From Vitellaria paradoxa (lineage: Eukaryota; Streptophyta; Magnoliopsida; Ericales; Sapotaceae), in assembly GCA_019916065.1 (NCBI GenBank), contig CM034241.1:16111228-16175227 (forward strand): DNA of 64,000 nt, written 5' to 3'. The translations under genes were made by a program, and so were the position numbers. Within the stretch, counting starts at the first letter, position 1; the number at the start of each line of letters is the position of its first letter. Positions 1-11,313 of the stretch are shown here, piece after piece. The notes under the pieces were generated by a model. The model was not told where the DNA came from, ran no database searches, and worked only from the letters and a program-made list of their open reading frames with translations.

Positions 1-920
1 ATAACATTAACTTATTGCAATTTATATATTATATTTATGTATTTCCAATATAATTACTAGCATTTTGTAAAATCTACAAAACTCTATAAATCTCTACAAA
101 ACCTTTTCACCTTAAACTATATAAATTTCTAAAAAATCTCTACAAATTTCTTTAAATTTATTTAAATCTCTATAAATCTTCACATTTCTATAAATTCCAA
201 CAAATCTCTACAAATTCCAATGAAATCGCTACAAATTTCAAAAGGTTCTAACACGAAAAGTCAAAAACTATCTATCTGAATCCATTTGAACGAAGCCAAA
301 AAGGTCCATTCAAATAGATTTTCACTATTCATCTCTACATTTTTATTTATTTATTTACTTTTTGTTAGTTGCACTCCAAACACCAAAAAAAAAAAAAATA
401 CCCAAAACACATTTTAAACAAACTTGAAGAGCTCTAAATGTACCCCAAATTTAATCATCAATAGTAGCTTCCACTATTTGCATCATTTTAGGCTTTGTTA
501 AGCATTTGATTTTTCTTGTTGAGAGATACTATAGTTCAAAATGAAAAGGCAGCCTAACCTAGAACAACAATCATGGTTTCTAGTCATTTTGTCCACTTTT
601 CCTTAACAAAAATATTTACTTATCAAAAAAAAAAAAAGATGTTAGAAGTTTGTTTGTTTAAAATATCCTAAGGAACAACACCATACATCCTTAAGTTAGA
701 AGTAAGTTTGTTTAAAATATCCTAAACTATGACTCACACATGCATTGAGTGCATGTGAACCATTATCAAGTTAGGACTTGATTCCTTTTAGTTTTGTGCT
801 TAAACAATTTTATGGCAATTCAATGCATGTATTCTAGAATGTAATCTTCTTTATTTCCAATTACTTGAATTATTAAGAAAAGTTCTTCTTGAGGGTGCAA
901 AGCTTGTTGATTCCTACTAT
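1..920. other. AT-rich intergenic DNA with a degenerate short repeat
   Basis: I see no gene here. Between about 60 and 240 the words AAATCTCTACAA and TATAAATCTC recur in imperfect tandem, a low-complexity stretch of roughly 12-bp units. An A-run preceded by TTTACTTATC lies near 613-637. It resembles the 3' tail of plant L1 LINEs, but I could not find a flanking duplication. The short reading frame that crosses 820-1092 runs into the satellite-like repeat and is not credible as a gene. Confidence 0.6.
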
Positions 921-924
921 CAAG

Positions 925-1630
925 CTCGCAAGTTAACTTAGAATTCTCCAGTTTTGAGTCAAGATACCTTAAACGGAGCAAACGTGCACCATTGGTCACG
1001 ACACTTGACACACATAATCTCTTAGACACTAGTGACTTGTAGAAATAAACAGAATGATAATCCGAGTCCCAGTGTGCCCGTAGTACATTCAAGTAGTTTC
1101 AAGTTGGAAACTTGAAACTTAGATTTCTCAAGTTCGCATCAATACCCCAAACGGAGCAAACGTGCACCATTGGTCACGAAACTTGACACACACAGTCTCT
1201 TAAGCACTGGTGGAGAACGACACGACAATCTAGGTACTAGTGTATCTAAAGTACACCTAAATAGTTCTAAGTTGGAAACTTGAAACTTCGAATTCTCAAA
1301 TTTGAGTCAATACTTAAAATGGAGCAAACGTGCACCATTGGTTATGAAACTTGACACACACAATCTTGTAGGCAATACTGACATGAAAGAACAAATGGCA
1401 CAGCAACCTGAGTCAGAGTGCACTATAGTACACCTAATTAGTTTCAAGTTGAAAATTTAAAACATAGAATTCTCAAATTTGCAGTCAATACCTCAAACAA
1501 AGCAAACATGCATCATTGGTCACAAAACTTGGCACACAATTTCTTAGGCACTAGTGACTTGTAAGAATGAACGACACGATAATTCAAGTCCAAGTATCCC
1601 TATAGTACACCCGAGTAGTTTCATGTTTAA
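925..1630. repeat. 178-bp tandem repeat, about four copies
   Basis: The phrase GAGCAAACGTGCACCATTGG recurs at about 975, 1153, 1321 and (diverged) 1499, giving spacings of about 178, 168 and 178 bp. Each unit continues through a conserved ACTTGACACACA, a variable middle, and a tail resembling GTACACCTAAATAGTTTCAAGTTGGAAACTTGAAAC. The last unit is the most diverged. The length is in the range common for plant satellites, but four copies make only a short local array. No protein is encoded. Confidence 0.85.
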
Positions 1631-1989
1631 AATTTAATTTTACGTATTTCATTTTTCATTTTAAGTTTAATTTTGAAACTAATTGTTGTTTTATATATTT
1701 TCAGGTTTAGTATATATTATCTCTACTTCCAAACGAGAAGATATTTCTCTTTTCTTATTTTTTCATTTTGGTTGTAATATTTTAAATATTACAAACTAAT
1801 ATAATTTTTATTGGAATATCTACTTTTTAAAACTTCTTATAATATTAAATTCACTTTTGGGCCTCTATTATATGATTAGATTAATTTTGTTAATTAATTT
1901 TAAGAATATGATTACTGAAATTGATATAGATTATATACTGGCATTTATATGGGGATTTTTATAAAAGAAAATTGAAAAAAATGAGCATT

Positions 1990-2320
1990 GGTGATTGGCA
2001 TTTTGCTTTTGGCAATTGTCAAAAGTAGTCACTACAAGCTCCCTATAGCAACACTTTTAGCTACTATTTTTTGGCATTTAGTGATTGCTTTTGGCGGTCA
2101 CCAAAAGTCCGATGTAATTTTCAGCAACTCATTTTTTGTAGCTCCTTTTAGCCATCGCCAAAATGTAATGACCATCCTATAGTGATCACCAAAGGTCGTT
2201 AGCAACCCACTTATAGGTGACTGCTAGAAAGCAGTCATCAAAGACCTTTGGCCAGGGCTTGTCAACTTTTAGCAACGACTTTTAGCAGTTGTTAGAAGTC
2301 TTGTTTCTAGTATTATATAA
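1990..2320. mobile_element. Possible CACTA-type element terminus (subterminal repeats)
   Basis: The stretch is packed with direct and inverted copies of words such as TTTTAGC, GGTCACCAAAAGT, TAGCAACGACTTTTAGC and AGTGATTGC. Plant CACTA (En/Spm-like) ends have subterminal repeats of this style. The right edge, read on the minus strand, starts near TACTAGAAACAAG, close to a CACTA terminus but not exact. No second terminus or transposase lies next to it. The reading frame 1988-2182 is made of these repeats and is not a gene. Confidence 0.4.
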
Positions 2321-2420
2321 TCAATTCATTATAACTTTTCATTTAAAAAATTAATTCATTTTAACTCTAGACTTTACATTTAAAATGTCTTCATTTTGGT
2401 TATTTTAGGATAAGGAGATA

Positions 2421-3441
2421 TGGAAATCCCAAAACAGCTACTAGTATCCAAATCTAACAATAATCAACTGAAACTAAGGAACATCCATAGTCTAATTTCA
2501 ACTCAAAACAAACATTAACCACATAGACACAAGGATTTATTAAAAAGGGTAAAAACTTCCTTAGGTCAAAAGGAAAAATAACCCTCGATCCTTGTGTGAA
2601 TTAGGCTAAAAATCTTCACTATATATAAAAGAGGTTATAAGGTGTCCAAAGGAAAGTATTACAAGTTCCCCTAATCAACAACCCATTGATCTACTTGTGT
2701 AAAATACTCCCTAACCTTACTTGCTAGATATCCCACAACTCACCTTAACCAATGAAGAAATAAACATTTAATACATGAAGATAAGGCTCTCTAATCTGCA
2801 ACAATCCATCAGATCTGAGCCAAAGTCAAAAGATCTGATCCAAAGATGAAAAATGATGTGAAGATCCAACCAACTTTTGCCCATCATCATCCTTTTGGAT
2901 TTTTGCTCAATAAGGTGTGGGTAAGCTGCGCAAGTTTCAAAAACTTAGGGTTGGGAAAAGATTTTGGCTTTTTATATGAAAAGAAAAGGGTAAAAAAAGT
3001 CGTTTAGGATTCTTTAAAGATTTCTGCGTGACAGCAGGAGTAGCTCTTGGACAAGAGCTTCCTTTTCCATGCTCGCGAGACACACTGATGCACACAGGTG
3101 CATATTAGACACACTAGACAAAAGATCCCATGTGTTGAGGGATGCTCAAGGGCATGAGCTTCCCTTCTCTTGCTCGCAAAGCACATAGAAGACACACTCT
3201 AACAAAATACCCTTTTTCGAAAACAAAAACAGAGGATGCTTATGCATAAAGGCTTCAATTTAGCTTTAATCCTTTTTTCAACTTTTGTTCTTCTCCCAAC
3301 CATACTTAACTATTCACAAACACTCTTTAGCTTGTGTTAATGAATCATTTCAACAACATTGTGAGATATTTAAGGGAACAATTACAAATAAAGTATTTGC
3401 ACAGAAATTGCTAATTAACAAAGCCTATACATACACTAACA
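2421..3441 (-). repeat. 3' LTR of the SIRE-like copia element
   Basis: This 1,021-bp repeat matches 24110-25179 along its length (shared CCCAAAACAGCTACT start, ACTATATATAAAAGAGGTTA TATA region, ACTAACA end). On the minus strand it starts TGTTAG and ends TTTCCA; the other copy ends TTTCA. A TATA-like TATATATAAAAG lies near 2619-2632. Reading frames 3004-3195 and 3285-3530 fall in or overlap the LTR and are not genes. Confidence 0.85.
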
Positions 3442-3461
3442 ATCTCTCCTTTTGGCAATTC
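3442..3461 (-). other. Polypurine tract of the SIRE-like element
   Basis: Read on the minus strand, CCAAAAGGAGAGAT directly precedes the LTR start TGTTAG. This is the usual place and composition of the plus-strand primer of copia elements. Confidence 0.75.
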
Positions 3462-4580
3462 CGAGACAAAACACACCCAACCCTAAAATTACAATTGAAA
3501 AAATGTCATAAGTTCTCACAACTAAGCTGACCAACATTTTTTAGCAAATTCCTGCAAAATCTTGAAACACTGAATAAGCACATCAATGCATCAACACATA
3601 AAAAATTTAATTTTGAAATGCTCATGCTCATGCTTCCCCTTAATTACACTTCCCCTCAAAATGTTTCTCCCCCTAAACATGATCTCTCCCATTTTTCTTA
3701 TGAGTTTACTCTCCCCTTTTTGTGAGGAATTAACAAAGAGAGGTAAGATTAATGAAAAGTAGTAAAGTGAACGAGAAAAATAAAAGAATAAACACCATAA
3801 AAAAGGAGAATTTGAGATTCAGCATTAACAATTGGCAAGAACTGCTTAAACATCTAACATGAAATAGAAGCAACAACCACTATGAGATTCAGCATCAACC
3901 ATCATGAAAAATCTAGCAAAACCAATTACTTACATCTAGCAAAACAGAACCCTACAAAGCTGAACAAAATGTCAAAAGCCTAACTAAAATAACGATGAAA
4001 AGCAAACAAAAGTAGGATAGCAGAAATATAAGTGGGTGCTTCGATAACAGAGTTGTTTAATATGAAGAAAGGTTAACTGAGGTCGCCGATATCATTGCTA
4101 AGGGACAAAACTCGATTCGAAACTTCAACAAGACTGGTTTGGGCTAGAGAAATAAGCTGATTCACAAAGTGCACAATCTTAGCAACATGTTTTTCATAGC
4201 CAAGTATATCTCCAAATGAGTAACAAACATGCACAAAATACATGATCAGATAGGGTAACAAATAAGCCAACAACCAAAAACTACTAGTTCATGCTAAGAG
4301 TAAAATAGAGAGAAATAAACAAAGTAGACATAGCAATAATATCATCAATAGTGAAATGAATCAAAATACCATAGACTTTGGTATCAAAAGGTCCAAACTC
4401 AACCAAGACATGGTGAAAATTAGAGTAAAATTCCTTAACCAACTCTACAAATGCACACCCTAAAATGAAACAAGCACCAAACCATGCACCCACGAGAATC
4501 AAAGATATCGTACAGGGCCTGCCCACCATTGATGAACATTTAAAAATGATGTTGAGAAGACAGAAATGACCTAGTAACAA
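3462..4580 (-). pseudogene. 3' region of the SIRE-like element, possible env-like ORF remnant
   Basis: Two minus-strand open stretches, 4284-4580 and 4073-4273, follow one another. The first contains VELVKEFYSNF followed about 20 residues later by VYGILIHFTIDDI. I read these as degenerate versions of the 'lVreFYaN ... VrGk.v.fs...I' pattern seen in the extra 3' ORF of some plant retroelements. SIRE/Maximus elements carry such an env-like ORF after pol. Identity is weak. The ORF is cut at 4581 by the next insertion. The rest of the interval shows no coding signal. Confidence 0.35.
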
Positions 4581-6051
4581 TGATTGCTTGCAATCATTGT
4601 TGATTTTAACCTCGTTTTACACTTTTCTTTGGAACATTTATCGGGTAAAATCCATTTCTTATCATGTTTTGATTATTTATTTTGTTCTTATGTGTTTTGT
4701 AGGGGTATAGAAGGAAAGCACCGAAAGAAAGTCAACTTGGAAGCTTAAAGAAGCAAATCAGCAAAGAAATGGGAAAGCCTGTTGATTACAACTTGGGGCT
4801 TATCTCGAGTTTCTGGGGTCCAATTAATGTAATTCAAAATCCCAAAATCAAGTACACATTCTAAGCTACAACTTTCATGAGAACCCAAGTCTAAAAGAGG
4901 CCTACATCTATCCTAAAATTAGCTTGCAAAGTTGTACATTTCAGAATTCTTCATATGGTTCAACATGACACCCCTGTTGGTGTTTTGGCCATAACTTTTT
5001 ACTTATAACTCTGATTGATACGATTCTTTTTGGGTTGGAAAGAAAACAACATTGGAATAGCAAAGACTAGTAGTCTCCTGATTCCAAACTACAAAGCAAA
5101 CATCTTCAATGCCCTATGGTGTCTCGATGCCGTTGGGACACGGCGACCTAGTTGATTCAGATTTTAGGGCTTTTCTGCATTCTTCTATAAATACAAATGT
5201 TGTGTCAAACTTTGGGGAGCTATTCATAAATTTTGAGGTTATTTTTATAAGATATTTCTTTGAGTTTTGTGAGTTACATTACGTTTTACACATCCGATTT
5301 ATTTCAAGTTTCGTAAGGTGATTTCGCTTTCTTTTCTCCTAGGGTTTACATGTAAGTGATTGTTTTTCAACATTTCCAGTTAAAACTTTTTCGTTTTAAG
5401 TTCTCTTCTTTCGTTTATACTTCGTATTTATTTTACAACTCTTGTATGTATTTGGTTTTGCTTCTTTTCTTTATTTTACACTTGCATTGGAACATGGTTA
5501 TGAGCTGTCCATTTTGAATTTCATTTTAGTTCACTCACTTATTTTTTGGGTTATGTGCAACTAGGATAGCATCATATGCTAATAGGTATGTGTGAACCCT
5601 TGAGAGTGAATTCCTTTCTATGAGTGGTACCCTGTGAGCATTTGAAGTCAAAACCTAGTTCCGTTTATGCTCTTTCAACCTTGTTGAATGAATGAAACAA
5701 TTTTGTACACATGCTCTTTCTACTTTGATAGTCCATGCATTTATGCTTAGCACTTAGGAATTACACATGATATTTGGGTTTTGTGACTTGTTGGGCTTGA
5801 GCTTGATTCATTTTTGATCTTGATCACTCTTTAACACTTTGAGACCATGCCATAGAATTTTGTGGGTAGATTCACTGCAAACCCTCATGAGACCTTACTC
5901 GTCCACTAGGGGGAACCTAGGGGTTTAAAGGGCTTGCTACACGTAGCTAAGTGTAGCCGTGTTTCCAACGAAAAGAGAAATAGGATCGTAGTTGCATTTC
6001 ATTTTAATAAATGGCATTGCTAGGGACTAGCAACACTCAAGTTGGGGGGTG
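4581..6051 (+). mobile_element. Gypsy-like or LARD-like fragment: LTR-like start and non-coding interior
   Basis: It starts TGATTGC, like the LTR at 6052. It shares with that LTR the block GATTCTTTTTGGGTTGGAAA and the preceding 'GACACCC..GT' segment, so 4581 to about 5500 looks like a diverged LTR of a related family. The stretch to 6051 is non-coding and ends in CAAGTTGGGGGGTG, a good polypurine tract. No gag or pol is present, so it is either a non-autonomous element or a deleted one. Interior reading frames such as 5109-5321 are not convincing. Confidence 0.5.
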
Positions 6052-7790
6052 TGATTGCACTTGAAAAGTGCTATTACAAACTCCACTTTTGTACAACTTT
6101 TGATGCATTTAAGTAGTTTATTTTGAAGTTTTATTATTATTTTATTACTTGTAGTATTTATTTTCTTAATTGCAGGGAAAAGGGCAAAATAATTGAGATT
6201 AGCAGTGATGAAAGTGGCTGCCGAGGAGAAAAAGATGGTCGAAGTTCAAGATAGTTGAAGTGGTGTGCAGCTAAAATTCCAACTTGACACCCTGTCAGTA
6301 TTTTGACCATATCTTTTCACTCATAATTCCAATTGACCTGATTCTTTTTGGGTTGGAAAGAAGAGTCATAGGGCTACAACTTTCATGTTTTAGCCGAAGC
6401 CCAAATCCATCATCTTCAAGGTCAAAATTGCATTGAACGTTGAGGATAGAAAGCTGTCAAAAGCAGCAAACGACAAGCAGAACTTGAAGAGCAAAGTTTC
6501 TATGGTCCGGACCCCCTGCCAAATAGTCCGGACCACAGTGTGTTATGCGTGCGTAGCTTAATTCCATCTTTTAGGGTTTTCCTTGCAACTTCTTTATAAC
6601 CCATGCTACATGGCCGACCCTAGGGGAGCCACAGTTTAGTTTTACATAGCCTTAGTTTAGTTTTTCCATTCTTTTTAGAGTTTTAGATAGTTTTTAGAGA
6701 GTTTTAATGTTCCTGTAATGCTTTTACGGATTTACAAAGCCTTCGTAGTTTTCATTACAGCCGTAGTCGTTCAATACTTCGTTTCAGAGTTGATTTCAGA
6801 GTACGTTTACTTTCGTTCTTCATTTTAATAATATTGTTTCTTCATCTTATTCTTTAGATTCTTTAAATATGTGTTCGATGATTGATTTTATTTCGTTTAA
6901 AGTTATGTTAGCGTAAAACCCTAGTTCTTGATTCAACGAATCAAGGTAAGGGTAGGTTACTCTGATCTATGGGATGTGCGTAGAGACCTTCGCATGGTTT
7001 GCGAAAACTCATGTGTAGAGATCTACAATTTTTAAAACCTAATTCAGTTCTTTCAAAAGCTTTCGAAAATGAAAACCTTTGACTATATTCTCTGTAATAA
7101 CTAGTAAAGGTTTTCGATTAAAATTTTCTTAATATTTTTGAAGAACTGAAAATTCAAATTTTGAATTCAAGTTTGAATTTGTTTGTTTCAGAAACATTCG
7201 AAAACGAAAACCTTTGACTAAATTTTCTGTAATCACTGGTAAAGGTTTTCGATTAAAATTTTCTCAATAATTTTGGATAAACTAAAAATTTGGATTTGAA
7301 TCTGAATTAGAATAGAATTGTTTGAAAACCCTTCGAAAACAAAAGTTTTTGACCATATTCTCTGCAATCACTAGTAAAAACTTTTGATTAAAACTTTCTC
7401 AATAATTTTTAAACAATCCTAATTTAGGTTTATACCCAAGGATTCCATCACATCCCATAGTGAAGATGTAAACTACCTGGAATTGAAAGTTGAATCAAGA
7501 ATTATAAATTATTTTGAATGCGTAGTGTTATTGCTTTCGTTTTAGTTTAATTTAATTGTTGCTATTTACTTTATTTATTTAGCAGTTAGTAATCAACACT
7601 TTTCAAAACCCAACATAAATTTTTCTTTTCCTATTTTTAAAACAAAACCAGTAGGTAGAAGAACTTAGAGAATCTTAGTGTTCAATCTCATAGTTCCCTG
7701 TGGATTCGACCTCGAACTCACCGAGTTAAAACTACACCGCACACCCTTGCACTTGGGGGTTAGTTTAGACGTACTATCTAGAAGCGGTCA
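6052..7790 (+). repeat. Long LTR (~1.7 kb), same family as the solo LTR at 40723-42318
   Basis: It begins TGATTGCACTTGAAAAGTG after a G-rich polypurine tract and ends GCGGTCA. The reverse complement of 40723-42318 matches it through the start, the GGTCCGGACC-type block (about 6510-6535), the ATCTTTTAGGGTTT block, and the 3' part with ACTCACCGAGT and CTTGCACTT. A 133-bp tandem repeat lies at about 7062-7430. The end near GTGGATTCGACCTCGAACTC resembles the 3' end of LTRs in plant Athila/Tat-type gypsy elements (inference). It encodes no protein. Confidence 0.7.
7062..7430 (+). repeat. 133-bp tandem repeat inside the LTR, three copies
   Basis: Three units each start TTCGAAAA. Each contains CGAAAACC(T)TTTGAC near the start and AAAGGTTTTCGATT about 40 bp later, so each can fold into a hairpin. 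The third unit is the most diverged. The homologous solo LTR at 40723-42318 carries only about two units (about 41100-41340). Confidence 0.8.
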
Positions 7791-7795
7791 CCCAA

Positions 7796-8629
7796 TGCCG
7801 AACATTTATGTTTTGGACATGTGGTCATTGGTCGAACACGTTGACAAGTGACACGTGGCTCTCTACCGAACAAGCTATTAAGAGACATGTGGTAAGAGAC
7901 ACGTGGCCTCATTGATAAGCATTATGGATTTGACACATGGCTAACAACAAAAATGACTTATGCTACCTTGGCTTCCCAGAATAAATGAATAACATGCTGC
8001 CACGTGGTAATAGCCGAGGATTTCAAAGGTAAGGTTGTTCGGCCTTTCGATTAGCGGCTAATAAATATTAGGCATGGGTCCCTCAGCATTAATATGGGCA
8101 TGCTACCATAAATGCACCCTAGTTATGACTGGACTATGTATTTATCACCATTAAGCGAACTAAATTAGTTCATCTCATTACGAGTAGCTGATAGATGTGA
8201 TAGGTAAACAGTTTGACAACTGAATTCCAGCTATACAGCCGCATTTAGCTAACAAATGCATTTAATGAAAGATATGGGATATTAAATGAGAAGTGAAAGG
8301 CATTTAAAGCAATGAAGGAAAGAAAGTACCTGGAGGCATGAATACAACCAAATCACTGGTATTATTTTATTTATTATTTACATTACTATAAATACAGCAT
8401 TTCACTTCACAGTCAGGAAAAGCTGACTATTGCCAACTTATTACACTATTTGCTTTCCCTCTTAAAAGTTCTCTCATAAGCTACTTGCTGACTTAAGTAT
8501 CGGAGGGTTTTTCGACCCGAGACCTCTACTCTGCCTGTAACCTTTCTCTTGTCTTTGTTCGGCAGGTTCACAGCAGTATTTTCAGTTGGCATGGTCAACA
8601 GTTCCAGCGGTAAAATTTACTGTCGAACA
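7796..8629 (+). repeat. Probable second LTR fragment, with TATA box and three G-boxes
   Basis: The stretch ends GTCGAACA, has a TATA-like CTATAAATA near 8388-8397, and contains three CACGTGG motifs at 7852, 7900 and 8001. This looks like the promoter half of an LTR. The left edge is uncertain: TGCCGAACA at 7796 or TGTTCGGCC near 8036 are both possible. It has no matching partner or TSD in the window and no coding sequence. Confidence 0.45.
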
Positions 8630-9235
8630 CTAGTAATTAAGACAAAAAAGTAAAGAACACTGCAAATAAAGACAATCACCTCTGCCATAAACACATATAT
8701 AGATATATATATAGATATATATATATGCATAAAATAGCAACCCTCCAATGAAATTAAGTCATTTATGCACGTCTTAAGAAACAAAATACGCCTCTTACCA
8801 CAAAATCAAAATTATGGTACAAAAATTCACAAGACTCCACTAAAAGGAATCAGTTAGTGGAGCAAACGAAAGGACGTTGCCACATAAATGCAGTAGACAC
8901 CAATTAAAAACACACTACCACTCTTTTGTATATTGAACTATATACGAACCAATCAAAAGTTACCATGGCACCAGAATTAAAACCAATGCCGCCATAGATG
9001 CTGGTAATTAAGACAAAAAAATAAAGAACACTACAAACAAGGATAGCCACCTCTGCCATAAACACATATATAGATATACATAAATACATCTATATGTAAT
9101 ATGTATGCATAAAGTAGCAACCCTCCGATGAAATCGAGCCATTTATGTACATTTTGAGAAACAGAACACACCTCTCACCACAAAATCATAATTATGGTAC
9201 AAAAATTCAAAAGAGGAACACCGAAGGACATTACC
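8630..9235. repeat. ~370-bp direct tandem duplication
   Basis: The sequence from CTAGTAATTAAGAC (8630) recurs from CTGGTAATTAAGAC (9000). Shared blocks include CACCTCTGCCATAAACACAT, GCAACCCTCC and AATTATGGTACAAAAATTCA. The second copy fades near 9235. It lies in the 3' non-coding part of the copia element. The small reading frames here (8904-9089, 9145-9446) are not conserved as frames between the copies. Confidence 0.75.
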
Positions 9236-11313
9236 CCTATCCTTTTAATTACACTTATGCAAGAAAAAGTGGAAGTGGAGGCACCAAAGGGCTACCCATG
9301 TCCATTAAATCTTCAAAGCCAATGAGAGTTAAACAAATAATGAAAATGTTGTCGTCAAGGCTCTGGTCAAATAAACAAACCACATTAAATGACAAGCCCA
9401 CATTAATGCACATTAAAGACACATAAGTCTTAATAAATGTATACATGAACTTCTACATAGCATGGAGAAAGTCAAGAGACAACCATAAATGATTCATTCC
9501 ATTAAATATTCATTAAGTCCAAAATTTAACCTGTGGAAGAACTAAAAGCACACCCCTAAAAATATTAAATGTTCATTACTCTCAGAAAATACTTTCAGCA
9601 CAAGAAACATCAAAAGATGGGTTCCAGGATGCTACAGTGAATTTTACACTGCAGGGGCTGCAGTGAACCATCCAAAGGTCAAGATTTAATCAAAAGATTT
9701 AATAAATACTGTAATAAATATTGTTTGACAAAATCAATAACTTTTGATTAAATCCTGACCTTTAAATGCTTCACTATAGCCCCCTACAGTGTAAAATCCA
9801 CTGCAGCATCCTGGAACCCTCAAAAGATAACCCCTCACACATTTTTAATTACCAAAATGAGGAATCAGAACTAGTGCCTATAGAAGACCAAAAAAATTAA
9901 CCATAATAGTCAACCATTAAATGCACTAACAAAATAAATGATGCTCATTGAACCAAACATGTACCAAAAGAATTAAATACCTTAAACATTTACCCAACAC
10001 AAAAGAAGATGCAGAGACTTCTTTCATTAAACTAGACCTCGTGCAATAATTGCATAAGGTAATTAAATAAGCGTGAAATTAAATGAACACCTCACAGTAG
10101 GGTCCAAAGAACTAGTTAAATCTCTAGACCTCTCTCCCAAGGAAGACCAAATGTCTAATTTAGAAGTTCATTTATCCCCAAACACAGTGGCTGCCACGAG
10201 CCTAAACAAGGAAGCTTGTGGCCACGACCAGCCAGTGAAACACACTAACCATAGAAAATTCCTAAAATATTTCAACTACAATGAAGTAAAAATTTGAAAC
10301 AAATATTTAGGGCTATGAGTTTCGTCAGGCTCCAAATCATACATTGTACCAATTAAGATATAAAATACGAATTTTCAGAGCATGAAAAAGGCAAGATATA
10401 TATAAATAGAATGTATCAATGACATATTGTCAAAATCCTTGTAAAATTATTTAGAAGACATTGAGAATAGAGTAGCACTTCTAATTTATCATCAAACTCA
10501 CAAAAATATTTCAATATATACTCAAACAATATCTCGTGACATAGTTCTAGCTGTAGTACCACTTTCAAATTTCCTAGGAGATGTCTACTAGGAAGCCAAA
10601 CCAATTGATTGCCCAGCAAAATTAAATGAAAAACCCACTATGAGAAATGAGAGAGAGATATTTTGAACTTAAATTGGACTAGCCTTATCTCCCCAAACAA
10701 TTAAGACAATCAATTAGTGCAATGTGATGATGGTTTTCACACATCTTGTGTAATCTCGTTTTCACCCATTTTCTCCTTTTAATGTAATATAGAGAACAAG
10801 ATGGTAACCCTTTTCATCACCAAAATTAAGGGAACATACAACAATTTCTAACCTTTCAACTTTTGATATTTGGAATAGAAACATGTGGGCAACTTAATAA
10901 TAGGTCAATCCAAGATAAACATCTTACTAAGAATTTAAGAAAGGCATAAACCAATGTGCCTATGTGTTCGATATTAAACGAGTATATAATGAAACACTTT
11001 TGTAATCTCAGTAATAATATTTTTAACACAATCTCTAAACACTATGACCCAAAAGAATAATGCAAGAATGAGACAATAGCTAAGGATACATAATGTAAAC
11101 ACATATCAAACTTAAGCACACACTTACTCGTTCAAAAATTTCATAGCTTAAGAGACAAAATGATATTATTTACTCAATTAGATTCGTAGCCATAAATGTA
11201 AGATCGTTTATTCAAAATCATTGAAGCAAGAATTATTCAAGAAGTATAACTCCAAGAGATGAACAATATTCAAATCTTGGAGCTTCTAGTGGTTTGGTGA
11301 ACATATTAGCTAG
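9236..11313 (-). other. 3' part of the SIRE-like element, no recognised ORF
   Basis: Between the end of RNase H and the 370-bp duplication I see no protein I recognise, apart from the MITE at 9619-9819. Short frames at 10073-10297 (+) and 10416-10619 (-) lack any motif I can name. In position this would be the region downstream of pol in a SIRE-type element. Confidence 0.5.
9619..9819. mobile_element. Foldback MULE-type MITE with 9-bp TSD
   Basis: The 201-bp element starts GGGTTCCAGGATGCT and ends with its near-perfect inverse AGCATCCTGGAACCC. The inverted repeats run about 75-80 bp each (through the AAGATTTAATCAAAAG / CTTTTGATTAAATCCTG blocks), leaving a short AT-rich loop. Flanking it on both sides is the exact 9-mer TCAAAAGAT (9610-9618 and 9820-9828). 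Long inverted repeats plus a 9-bp TSD are typical of Mutator-like elements. It has no coding capacity. Confidence 0.9.

Noticed and set aside
600..640. Third LINE-tail-only insertion (TTTACTTATC plus poly-A)
   Set aside because: The tail word fits, but I could not find a duplicated target on the two sides.
10073..10619. Short frames on both strands in the copia 3' region as possible genes
   Set aside because: No motif, no conservation clue, and they lie within a decayed retroelement.
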